Assembly (NCBI GenBank): GCA_019704295.1
Contig: AP024596.1
Span: 496,001 to 560,000, forward strand
Length of the DNA: 64,000 nucleotides
Source: Sulfolobales archaeon HS-7
Lineage (GTDB): Archaea; Thermoproteota; Thermoprotei_A; Sulfolobales; Sulfolobaceae
Direction: 5' to 3'
Below the pieces are notes generated by a model. The model saw only the letters and a program-made list of their open reading frames with translations, was not told the DNA's origin and searched no databases. Both the position numbers and the translations under genes were made by a program. This document shows positions 57,026 through 64,000 of this stretch, piece after piece (position 1 is the stretch's first letter; each line of letters starts with the position of its first letter).

Positions 57026-57913
57026 ATGAAAAAAATTAACTTAGATATAAACGAAGGTGAATCACTCGCTATTATCGGCGAGAGTGGAGCAGGGAAAACC
57101 ACATTAGGCCGAGTATTAGTGGGTCTACAGAGACCTGATGCTGGGGAATACCTTTACGATAACATCAACGTTTGGAAAAACAGAAGGGCAATGAAGCGAT
57201 TGAGAAAAGAAGTACAGTACATTTATCAAGATCCTATCTCGTCGCTAAATCCGTCAAAGACAATATACGAATCGATGTCGTTCCCATTGAGAAAACAAGG
57301 CCTTAGAGGAGACGCGTTAAGAGAAAGAGTCTCCGAACTTCTTAAAGAGGTAGGACTAAACGCTGGGGAAGTTGAAAGCAGATACCCAAGCCAACTTTCT
57401 GGAGGTCAGCTGCAGAGGGTTAACATTGCCAGGGCCCTATCGGTTAACCCACGTGTACTGATCGCTGACGAACCGGTAACTATGCTTGATGCGTCTTACA
57501 GAATAGGTATAATTGACCTTTTAGTTCGACTAAAAAAAGAGAGGAATTTAACCCTTGTATTTATAACACATGATCTAGCGATATCTCGGTATTTAGACTA
57601 TAGAATATCAGGAGTCAGGGGTATTGTAATGTATGGGGGGATTATTGTAGAACGAGGGGATTTAAACTCCTTGATAAAAAACCCAAGGCATCCATATTCC
57701 CAATACCTTGTAAACTCGACTATCGATATAGTTAATGATGGTGAATTGCAAAGCGTAAGTAAAAGTAACGTTGAAAATATTACGCGTGCGGAAATTGGAT
57801 GTCCTTACTCTACACATTGTCCATTCGTTATGGAGAAGTGTAAAGAGAAAGAACCACTATTAATGAAAATAGAGGAAAATAGAGAAGTTGCATGTTATAT
57901 TTACGGTGGATAA
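57026..57913 (+). CDS. oligopeptide/dipeptide ABC transporter ATPase (DppF type), start uncertain
   Basis: A 295-residue ATPase from the first ATG: Walker A GESGAGKTT, Q-loop YIYQDPISSLNPSK, signature LSGGQLQR, Walker B VLIADEPVTMLD, His-switch FITHDLAIS, and C-terminal IGCPYSTHCPFVMEKC. The first strand of the domain is missing from this start. The frame stays open upstream to 56948 and encodes ISLREVDVRYKSGFINKHYF, the normal DppF N-terminus, but without ATG, GTG or TTG. Initiation may be at ATA 56960-56962, overlapping dppD by 20 bp, or the protein is N-terminally shortened. Confidence 0.88.
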   Translation: MKKINLDINEGESLAIIGESGAGKTTLGRVLVGLQRPDAGEYLYDNINVWKNRRAMKRLRKEVQYIYQDPISSLNPSKTIYESMSFPLRKQGLRGDALRERVSELLKEVGLNAGEVESRYPSQLSGGQLQRVNIARALSVNPRVLIADEPVTMLDASYRIGIIDLLVRLKKERNLTLVFITHDLAISRYLDYRISGVRGIVMYGGIIVERGDLNSLIKNPRHPYSQYLVNSTIDIVNDGELQSVSKSNVENITRAEIGCPYSTHCPFVMEKCKEKEPLLMKIEENREVACYIYGG

Positions 57914-57956
57914 AGGTAAGAGTGTCCTCTTATGTGTAAAGCTGAACACTGCTTCA

Positions 57957-58466
57957 TTATTGAAGTGATTCCGACATATAGAAAAAATACAAGAGTGAGG
58001 CTATAGTCTTACCGTCTTCTATTTTTCCCTCTCTTATCATAGATAGAATTTGCTCTCTTTCTAATGGGACTAATTCAATCACCTCATAATCTTCCAGAGC
58101 TTGGTCACCTTTTTCACAATTATTTGCTAAAAATACATGCATGATTTCGTTAGATATCCCGGGTGAGGGATAAAAGTCTAGTAGTTTCTTAAGGTCCGAT
58201 GATACTAATCCAGTTTCTTCCCTAAGTTCCCTTATTGCCGCCTGTTCTGGGCTTTCCCCCTCGTCTATCGTACCTGCAGGCAATTCAAAAATCCACTTCC
58301 CTATTACTGGCCTAAACTGCTTCTCCAAAACGATTTTCCCTTCAAAGTTAGCCATTATCACTACCGAACCAGGATGAGTTACTTTCTCTACTCGCTTACG
58401 CTTCCCATTAGGAAGTACGACCTCCTCAACATCAACACCGAACTTAGAACCTGAAAATACACGCAT
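57957..58466 (-). CDS. NUDIX hydrolase, ADP-ribose pyrophosphatase type
   Basis: A 169-residue protein. The NUDIX box at about 74-96 reads GTIDEGESPEQAAIRELREETGL, with FELPAG before it and a Pro after it (YPSPGISNE), the arrangement found in ADP-ribose pyrophosphatases. A beta-sheet N-terminal domain (VEEVVLPNGKRKRVEKVTHPGSV) precedes it, as in dimeric family members. Cytosolic clearance of ADP-ribose is likely. It is convergent with dppF (43 bp apart) and divergent from the methyltransferase gene. Confidence 0.9.
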   Translation of the reverse strand: MRVFSGSKFGVDVEEVVLPNGKRKRVEKVTHPGSVVIMANFEGKIVLEKQFRPVIGKWIFELPAGTIDEGESPEQAAIRELREETGLVSSDLKKLLDFYPSPGISNEIMHVFLANNCEKGDQALEDYEVIELVPLEREQILSMIREGKIEDGKTIASLLYFFYMSESLQ

Positions 58467-58518
58467 TTACTTAACTTTCGGAAGAGTGTTTTAAACTTGA
58501 TTTCCTATGATATAAGGT

Positions 58519-59058
58519 ATGATAACAAGAGATAATGATAGGCATATACCGGTTTTTATTCTTAATAATCCGTTCAGACGAATTATTGAAGATCCAAAAG
58601 AAGTCATAAAATGGGTAAAACCGGGTATGAAAGTCTTAGATGCTGGTTCTGGACCGGGTTATTACGCGGTGAGGATTGCCCGGCGTTTCCCCAATGTTGA
58701 AGTATACGCAGTTGATAGCGACCCTAACTCAATAAAAGCGTTACAGAGGATAAATCTCCCTAATCTCCATTCTTTCTTGGCTTCCGCAGCGAATATGCCT
58801 TTCATCAAAGACGAATCGATGGATTTCGTAATCAGCAAGGACGTATTATGCTGTACTGTTGATCATGAAGGAGTTGTTAGAGAGATCAGAAGAGTTTTGA
58901 AATCCTCTGGAATAGCGTATATCTCGATAAGGGTGGAAAGCCTTAGTAAAGACCCGAGGAATGTTAGTAAAAAAGAATGGGAAAGGCTACTTAGCAGTTT
59001 TAAAGTAATCGAGGCACATAATTCAAAATTCTCCTATAAGGCCATTGTAAGGAAGTGA
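58519..59058 (+). CDS. class I SAM-dependent methyltransferase
   Basis: A 179-residue protein with Rossmann-type methyltransferase motifs: motif I VLDAGSGPGYYAVRIA (about 39-54), the acidic motif II residue in VYAVDSDPNSI, NMPFIKDESMDFVISKDV (motif IV region) and EIRRVLKSSGIAYISI. The substrate is not evident; relatives methylate small molecules, ubiquinone-like lipids or arsenic, but the Cys set for arsenite methylation is absent. It starts 52 bp from the divergent NUDIX gene, so they share a control region. Confidence 0.85.
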   Translation: MITRDNDRHIPVFILNNPFRRIIEDPKEVIKWVKPGMKVLDAGSGPGYYAVRIARRFPNVEVYAVDSDPNSIKALQRINLPNLHSFLASAANMPFIKDESMDFVISKDVLCCTVDHEGVVREIRRVLKSSGIAYISIRVESLSKDPRNVSKKEWERLLSSFKVIEAHNSKFSYKAIVRK

Positions 59059-59606
59059 AAAGGAAAAGAATTAGCTATTATTTAGAACTTGTTCAATAGC
59101 AGTTTTCTACGTAGTAAAATCTTTGTCCAAATTAGACTAGTTTACTATGTAAAAATAAGAGTCCTGCGACCTTCCCTTACTGAATTAGTAGCGAGCTTAT
59201 GGAAAAAGGACACAATACTTTCCCAGCTTTTAGGGATTCCCGCGTATTTCGTATACAGTAATTGAAAAACTATTAATTACAGTATAGAAGTTTCAAAATA
59301 GTTAAAGATTAATTGCGTAAAATTGCAGAAGCTGAACATAAATAATCTAGCGCTAGAGAATGGACCACCAGGCTTGGTTGTTAAACTGTAATTTGTGAAT
59401 AAGATAGTATAATAAAGTAAACTAATTAGCGTAAATCCCTACCTTGTAAATGTGATAATATTCAATTAAATTCGTTATTTTTCTTTAAACAAACTAAATC
59501 CGTAAAGGAAATGTGAACGGCTCGGAGAATGTTTCAAGCAGAAAATATATATCTATATCGTGATAACATACACTTTATTTATTTTCCTTAAAAGACATGG
59601 TAGGTT
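59059..59606. other. 548-bp intergenic region
   Basis: AT-rich. The right end holds a TATA-like actttattta near 59570 and a GGT-containing leader of about 10 bases before rfbA. No frame, RNA or repeat was recognised in the rest. Confidence 0.4.
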
Positions 59607-60650
59607 ATGAAGGCAGTAATATTACATGGAGGACAAGGAACTAGACTGAGACCTTTAACTCACACCGGACCAAAGCAGTTAATAAAAGTGGCGGGGAAAC
59701 CAGTATCACAATGGGTTATAGAGCACCTTAGATCTGAAGGTATAAGAGATATAGTTGTCGTATTAGGTGACAATAATCCTACTCGTGTTATAGAGTATTA
59801 CGGAGATGGAAGTAAATTCGACGTCAGCATTACCTATGTTTATCAAGGTAAAGCTAGAGGACTAGCAGATGCGGTCTACAGGGTCAGAGAGGTTGTAGAC
59901 GGAAGGTTTGTCGTGTATTTAGGTGACAACTTAGTACTCCACAACATGTCTTCCTTAATCAACACTAAGGCTGCAGCTTCTGTTATGTTAGCTAAGGTGC
60001 CTAACCCCCAAAGGTTTGGAGTTGCGGTAATAAAAGGGGGGAAAATAGTTAAACTTGTGGAAAAGCCAAAGGAACCGATTTCAGATTTGGCATTAGTAGG
60101 TGTTTACTCGTTTACAGAGGAAATATTTGACGTAATAGAGACATTAAAGCCTAGCTGGAGAAATGAATTGGAGATCACTGACGCAATTCAAGGTTTAATT
60201 GATAGGGGTAGAGATGTGGAATATTCGATAGTAAATGGATGGTGGAAAGATACCGGAACTCCTGCGGATATAATTGATGCTAATATGACTCTACTGGATA
60301 GATTCTCCGCCAGAAGGATAACTGGGGAAATCGTTAACAGTAAAGTGGAAGGAAGAGTAGAGATAGGGAGTGGCTCAAAGGTTAAAAACTCGGTAATTAG
60401 AGGTCCCGCAGTTATAAGTAAGTCTTGTATAGTTGAGAACTCATTTATAGGTCCATATACCTCAATTGGAGATAACGCGAAAGTAGTAAATGCGGAGATA
60501 CAAAATTCCGTAATTCTTGATGAGGTCTCAATAAGCGATATCGCTATAACCGACTCAATTATAGGCCAAAAGTCCGTTATTGAAAGGGGAAATAATCGTC
60601 CTGTTGCTAACAGGATAGTAGTTGGTGAGAACTCGTGGATTTCCCTTTAA
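59607..60650 (+). CDS. rfbA: glucose-1-phosphate thymidylyltransferase, long archaeal form
   Basis: Makes dTDP-glucose (or UDP-glucose) from sugar 1-phosphate and NTP. The 347 residues comprise a nucleotidyltransferase domain with GGQGTRLRPLTHTGPKQLIKVAGKP near the N-terminus (nucleotide-binding loop and Lys), VYLGDN (metal Asp) and GWWKDTGTP, then a left-handed beta-helix of hexapeptide repeats (about 245-345, IGSGSKVKNSVIRGPAVISKS pattern). It overlaps rfbB by 16 bp. The first step of dTDP-deoxysugar synthesis, probably for glycan decoration of surface proteins. Confidence 0.92.
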   Translation: MKAVILHGGQGTRLRPLTHTGPKQLIKVAGKPVSQWVIEHLRSEGIRDIVVVLGDNNPTRVIEYYGDGSKFDVSITYVYQGKARGLADAVYRVREVVDGRFVVYLGDNLVLHNMSSLINTKAAASVMLAKVPNPQRFGVAVIKGGKIVKLVEKPKEPISDLALVGVYSFTEEIFDVIETLKPSWRNELEITDAIQGLIDRGRDVEYSIVNGWWKDTGTPADIIDANMTLLDRFSARRITGEIVNSKVEGRVEIGSGSKVKNSVIRGPAVISKSCIVENSFIGPYTSIGDNAKVVNAEIQNSVILDEVSISDIAITDSIIGQKSVIERGNNRPVANRIVVGENSWISL

Positions 60651-61576
60651 CGTTAATAATAGGAGGAGCCGGATTTATCGGGTCTTCCTTCGCTAGGTTA
60701 ATTCAAAACCCGGTGATATACGACGCATTAACCTATGCGGGTAGAAAAGAGAACTTAACTGACCTACGTCATGAATTAATAGTCGGTGACGTTGCTTCAC
60801 CCATTTTACACGAGGTAATTAAGAGTAAAAGACCTGAAATCGTAATTAACTTCGCAGCGGAAACGCATGTAGACAGGTCTATCAATAGACCTGAAAACTT
60901 CATCTCCACTAACGTATACGGAGTACTTAACGTTCTCGAAGCGTCTAGGAAATATGATTTTAAGTATATCCACATATCTACAGATGAGGTCTATGGGGAA
61001 GAGTGTGCAGACGAGGAAAGTCCTCTAAAACCGTCCTCCCCCTACGCCGCATCAAAAGCAGCTGGTGATCTCTTCGTAAAATCTTATGTAAGGACCTACG
61101 GAATTAACGCAGTAATAATAAGACCGTCAAATAATTACGGTCCGAGACAATATCCAGAGAAATTCATACCAAAGGCTATAATTAGAACTCTCTTAGATAT
61201 GGAGGTTCCAGTTTACGGTTCGGGAAACCAAGAACGAGACTGGATATATGTGGAGGACACCGCCAGAATGATTGCCGAACTAGCATTAACTGGAAAGGGA
61301 GGGGACGTGTATAACTTGCCCGGAGAAAATAGGACCACTAATTTGAAAATTCTTGATGAGATATCTTCAATTTTAGGAAGGAAGATTAAAATTAAATTCG
61401 TAAAGGATAGACCAGGTCACGATAGGAAATATTGTATGACGACAAAACTAAAATTCAACAAAACGCCACTAAGCGAGGGACTAAAGAAAACAGTAGAGTG
61501 GTATATCCGGAATAGATGGTGGTGGGAACCATTAATATCCGATGAGTTTTTCATAAAGGATGAGCCCTGGACATAA
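60635..61576 (+). CDS. rfbB: dTDP-glucose 4,6-dehydratase
   Basis: Second step of dTDP-sugar synthesis, NAD-dependent. The 313 residues show Rossmann motif GGAGFIGSSFAR at the N-terminus, NFAAETHVDRSI, the catalytic Thr/Asp/Glu segment STDEVYGE, YAASKAAGD (YxxxK) and RPSNNYGPRQYPEKFIP. The start is GTG at 60635-60637, inside the end of rfbA. The 3' end overlaps convergent rfbD by 26 bp. It is slightly shorter than the usual 320-350 residues, mostly at the C-terminus. Confidence 0.93.
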   Translation: MDFPLTLIIGGAGFIGSSFARLIQNPVIYDALTYAGRKENLTDLRHELIVGDVASPILHEVIKSKRPEIVINFAAETHVDRSINRPENFISTNVYGVLNVLEASRKYDFKYIHISTDEVYGEECADEESPLKPSSPYAASKAAGDLFVKSYVRTYGINAVIIRPSNNYGPRQYPEKFIPKAIIRTLLDMEVPVYGSGNQERDWIYVEDTARMIAELALTGKGGDVYNLPGENRTTNLKILDEISSILGRKIKIKFVKDRPGHDRKYCMTTKLKFNKTPLSEGLKKTVEWYIRNRWWWEPLISDEFFIKDEPWT

Positions 61577-62378
61577 GCCTAAGACTTTCATCGATCGAAA
61601 GATCTACATCTACGTATTTCTTGACGAGCGATGTATCTAAAGATGAGTCGTAGGGTCGCTTCGCTATCAAAGACTGTATATTATCTACCTCGACCACATT
61701 GACCTTAAGGTTTAACGCTTCTCCAATTCTTTTCGCAAGTTCATACCTAGAGATCCTGTCTCCAGCTACATTTATTATGCCTGTCCTTCGTTGTTTAATA
61801 AGCTCGTATGTGGCTTGAGCTAATAATTCAGCGTGTATTGGGGAATAAAAACCCCTCAGAGCTTTAATCACCTCTCCCTTTTTTGCATTTTCAATTACCT
61901 TTACTGGAAAACCTTTATGAGAGAATACTCCTGAAGTCCTCACTATTAATGCGTCATCGTAACTAGTAGCGAAAGCGTCGCCAATAAGTTTCGAAACCCC
62001 ATAATAATTAATTGGGTTGGGAAGATCGTCCTCCTTATACATGCCTTTCTCACCATCAAAAACGTAGTCTGTGGAGAAGTGAACTAGGTAAGCCTCTATG
62101 ACCTTCGCTATTCTGACTAAATTCCTTACGAAAAAACCGTTAGTTTGCATAGCGGTTTTCTTATCAATCTCGCACCTATCGACATCGGTCATAGCGACGG
62201 CATTTATTATTACCTTTGGTCTTAATTTTAGTATGAGGTCTTCTAATAAAGGAGTATTGAGAACATCGAGTTTTAATCCACCCTCAACCTGTCCTGAACG
62301 ATAAGTGATTGCGGCTTCGGGGATTATTTTCCTTAATGAACTCCCAAGTTGCCCGCTACCTATTATCAAATATTCCAT
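61551..62378 (-). CDS. rfbD: dTDP-4-dehydrorhamnose reductase
   Basis: NAD(P)H-dependent reductase finishing dTDP-rhamnose-type sugars. The 275 residues include GSGQLGSSLRK (Rossmann), VIINAVAMTDVDRCE, STDYVFDGEKG with YKEDDLPNPINYYG, and the catalytic Tyr-Lys pair in YGVSKLIGD. The C-terminal part contains AGDRISRYELA. It lies on the opposite strand to rfbAB, overlapping rfbB by 26 bp. The 3,5-epimerase gene rfbC is not in the window, so the end product is uncertain. Confidence 0.9.
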   Translation of the reverse strand: MEYLIIGSGQLGSSLRKIIPEAAITYRSGQVEGGLKLDVLNTPLLEDLILKLRPKVIINAVAMTDVDRCEIDKKTAMQTNGFFVRNLVRIAKVIEAYLVHFSTDYVFDGEKGMYKEDDLPNPINYYGVSKLIGDAFATSYDDALIVRTSGVFSHKGFPVKVIENAKKGEVIKALRGFYSPIHAELLAQATYELIKQRRTGIINVAGDRISRYELAKRIGEALNLKVNVVEVDNIQSLIAKRPYDSSLDTSLVKKYVDVDLSIDESLRLMSRAHPL

Positions 62379-62410
62379 ACTGTTTTAAATTCAGGTTAAT
62401 TAAAAAATAA

Positions 62411-63502
62411 TTACTTCCATTCTATCCTAACTTTTATTTCTCCAGGTTCCTTTTTTGAGAGGACGTTTAGAACGGAATCCGGGTCTTCTATCCTTACCGT
62501 TCTTGTTATTAGGCTAGACGTGATCTTAGGCCATATCGTCTTCCATGCAGCTAAGTGTAGTAAAGCCTGCTGATAATGCGGCTTTTGGCCATTAACTAGA
62601 CCTACAATAACATTTGCATTAAGGACGAAATTCTGAACATCGTTAGCGTGCATTGAGACAATTCCTGTATGGGGAAACCCAAAGAGTCCTAAAACACCGT
62701 TCCTCTTTAACATCCTGAAAGTGGGATTGAGAATTTCGGCTTCAGCACCAGTAGTGTCAATGATGAGATCGAATCCTTCTACTTTTGAGATAAGTTCATC
62801 ATATCCTCTTGAGGAATTGAAAAAATTAAGCCCAGCAGTATCCACGACAGTTTGTTCCTCAGTGTTAAGTTCTCTTCTATTCACGAACCACACGTCGAAT
62901 TGATAGCTCTTTAGAACTAGTGAGAATAAAGTGCCTATAGGACCAGTCCCTAAAATGAGCACTTTTCTGCAATCTAAAGTACCGTCATTACACGTCCAAA
63001 TTAACCTCCGTTGAACGTTTAAGATCTCCTCAACGGATTTCTCAATATCAGCCAACGGTTGAGCCAAAATAGCAATATCCTCTAATTCGTGAGGTACTTT
63101 AATAAGAAATCGTGGACTATCAAGCCAAAATTCCCTCATGAAACCATCAGCTCCTACGATTCCAGTTTCGACAAACTCACCCGTCTCACAAAAATCCGGT
63201 CTACCGGCAAGGCAGTTTATGTCCTTATTACACGGTCTCCTATTTACGGGCATAACTAAATCACCCTTTTTAAAATAGTCATTACCTTCTTCAACTACGC
63301 CCAAGGCCTCATGACCCAACACCGTTTCCTGTTTTCCTGGTGGCATTGTTATACCGATCCTCCTGCCATTCACTATCTCTCTATCAGTGCCACATACACC
63401 GTTATACAGTGCTCTTATCTTTACCTCTCCATAGTTTTCTGCGTCGTTTATCTCCTTAATTCTAGCTCCAACCTCTTTGGAAGTAACGACAATTGCTTTC
63501 AT
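62411..63502 (-). CDS. gdh: glucose 1-dehydrogenase (zinc medium-chain dehydrogenase)
   Basis: Oxidises glucose (and often galactose) to the lactone with NAD(P), the first step of the branched Entner-Doudoroff pathway. The 363 residues align by eye with Sulfolobus GDH-1: catalytic zinc Cys37 in GVCGTD and His64/Glu65 in GHEALG; nucleotide motif GTGPIGTLFSLVLK; VNRRE for cofactor phosphate; and QPLADIEKS. In the structural-zinc lobe, three Cys are kept (91, 97, 105) but the fourth position is Asp94 (CNKDINC). It probably has its own promoter; it is 32 bp from rfbD on the same strand. Confidence 0.93.
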   Translation of the reverse strand: MKAIVVTSKEVGARIKEINDAENYGEVKIRALYNGVCGTDREIVNGRRIGITMPPGKQETVLGHEALGVVEEGNDYFKKGDLVMPVNRRPCNKDINCLAGRPDFCETGEFVETGIVGADGFMREFWLDSPRFLIKVPHELEDIAILAQPLADIEKSVEEILNVQRRLIWTCNDGTLDCRKVLILGTGPIGTLFSLVLKSYQFDVWFVNRRELNTEEQTVVDTAGLNFFNSSRGYDELISKVEGFDLIIDTTGAEAEILNPTFRMLKRNGVLGLFGFPHTGIVSMHANDVQNFVLNANVIVGLVNGQKPHYQQALLHLAAWKTIWPKITSSLITRTVRIEDPDSVLNVLSKKEPGEIKVRIEWK

Positions 63503-63645
63503 TAGAGTTGAACTTCTTATTTTACATAAAAACTTGTTCTCTCAACATGGCGTTAAAGAATAGGAAATTATTACCTATACTTGAATATTCTAAAGTCTTT
63601 ATTGAAACTATATTGAACCCAGTAAGGGCTATGTGGCAAAAATAA

Positions 63646-63653
63646 TTTATATA
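63646..63653 (+). promoter_or_regulatory. TATA box of the PAP2-like gene
   Basis: tttatata lies 24-31 bp before ATG 63677-63679. This spacing picks the second of two in-frame ATGs (63665 and 63677) as the leaderless start. Confidence 0.6.
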
Positions 63654-63676
63654 GAATATTAGTTATGAGGTATAAA

Positions 63677-64000
63677 ATGGATTACGAAAGGAAAATAACT
63701 ATTACTGCTTTAGGTTTAATTGTTATATATTGTATCTTATCGGTTTTAGTAAAACTCTTTGGAGAACAAGGATTCCCTGGAAATATAGTAATTTTCAGAA
63801 TGATCAATAATAATCAAATATATTTACTCAACGGGTTGATGATATTTCTTAGCAAATACGGAAGAGAATACATATGGATTCCAGTCACGGCAGTTTTATT
63901 TGCATTAGGCGGAAAATATAGGAAATCCTCACTAATATTGGTAGGTGCCTTTTTACTTGCAATAGTTACAGGGGAGATCTCTAAGTTCGTGATGGCTCAA
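63677..64000 (+). CDS. PAP2-family membrane phosphatase (partial, runs off the window)
   Basis: The first 108 residues of an integral membrane protein. It begins MDYERKITITALGL with helix 1, has an extracellular loop (FPGNIVIFRMINNNQIYLLN) and FLSKYGREYIWIP leading into helix 2-3, and the stretch GEISKFVMAQ at the edge, where PAP2 enzymes place their first motif region. The pattern matches archaeal PA-phosphatase/isoprenyl-diphosphatase-like proteins such as the dolichyl-pyrophosphate phosphatase of Sulfolobus. The catalytic motifs lie beyond the window, so the call is tentative. Confidence 0.55.
   Translation, partial: MDYERKITITALGLIVIYCILSVLVKLFGEQGFPGNIVIFRMINNNQIYLLNGLMIFLSKYGREYIWIPVTAVLFALGGKYRKSSLILVGAFLLAIVTGEISKFVMAQ

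Overview
The window is crenarchaeal chromosome, very probably from a member of the Sulfolobales. The basis is AT-rich DNA, many leaderless genes with a TATA box 25-28 bases before the start codon, and genes typical of thermoacidophiles: UDP-sulfoquinovose synthase (Agl3), Zn glucose dehydrogenase, glycerate 2-kinase, MalA-type alpha-glucosidase, a succinate dehydrogenase with the CCG-domain SdhC, TmcA, and surface proteins with Thr-rich stalks and one C-terminal membrane anchor. The genus cannot be fixed from sequence alone. No rRNA, tRNA, CRISPR array, intact insertion sequence or replication origin was found.

Layout. 0.2-6 kb: an amidohydrolase/glycerate kinase operon flanked by two unrelated tandem duplications, a truncated ModE-like regulator, triosephosphate isomerase, and a sodium:solute symporter with its DUF3311 partner. 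6-11 kb: a membrane glycosyltransferase, a double-HTH Lrp regulator, a SelD-like/TusA pair and an MFS transporter. 11-20 kb: agl3, a NUDIX hydrolase, an OLD-like ATPase, glutamate dehydrogenase, a surface glycoprotein, and pyruvate kinase with a small partner. 20-28 kb: HAD phosphatase, seryl-tRNA synthetase, an Fe-S assembly protein (MIP18/DUF59), M32 carboxypeptidase, alpha-glucosidase and an RHH regulator. 28-42 kb: an MFS sugar/acid transporter, an ABC exporter, a cation/proton antiporter, sdhABC, an MBL hydrolase, an orphan ABC-2 permease, tmcA and a PadR regulator. 42-58 kb: a chlorite-dismutase-family protein, an isolated DppC permease, a large repeat surface protein, GH15 glucan hydrolase, a decayed gene, and the binding protein plus dppBDF of an oligopeptide ABC transporter. 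58-64 kb: NUDIX, methyltransferase, dTDP-sugar genes rfbA/rfbB/rfbD, glucose dehydrogenase and the start of a PAP2 phosphatase.

Metabolic logic. Glucose dehydrogenase, glycerate kinase, triosephosphate isomerase and pyruvate kinase all belong to the branched Entner-Doudoroff/lower glycolytic route of Sulfolobales. MalA and GH15 feed glucose into it, and the peptide transporter with M32 carboxypeptidase and glutamate dehydrogenase suggests peptide and amino-acid use. Agl3, the dTDP-sugar genes and the glycosyltransferase could supply N-glycan sugars for the sequon-rich surface proteins.

Most notable points: a SelD-like kinase co-translated with a TusA-type sulfur carrier; an sdh operon with no sdhD; a peptide transporter whose DppC lies 11 kb away; near-identical internal DNA repeats in the 867-residue surface protein; a GC-rich block of interleaved palindromes before the M32 gene; phased or palindromic operator candidates before the Lrp, MFS and peptide-transporter genes; a 44-residue membrane protein; and six of ten convergent gene pairs overlapping at their 3' ends.
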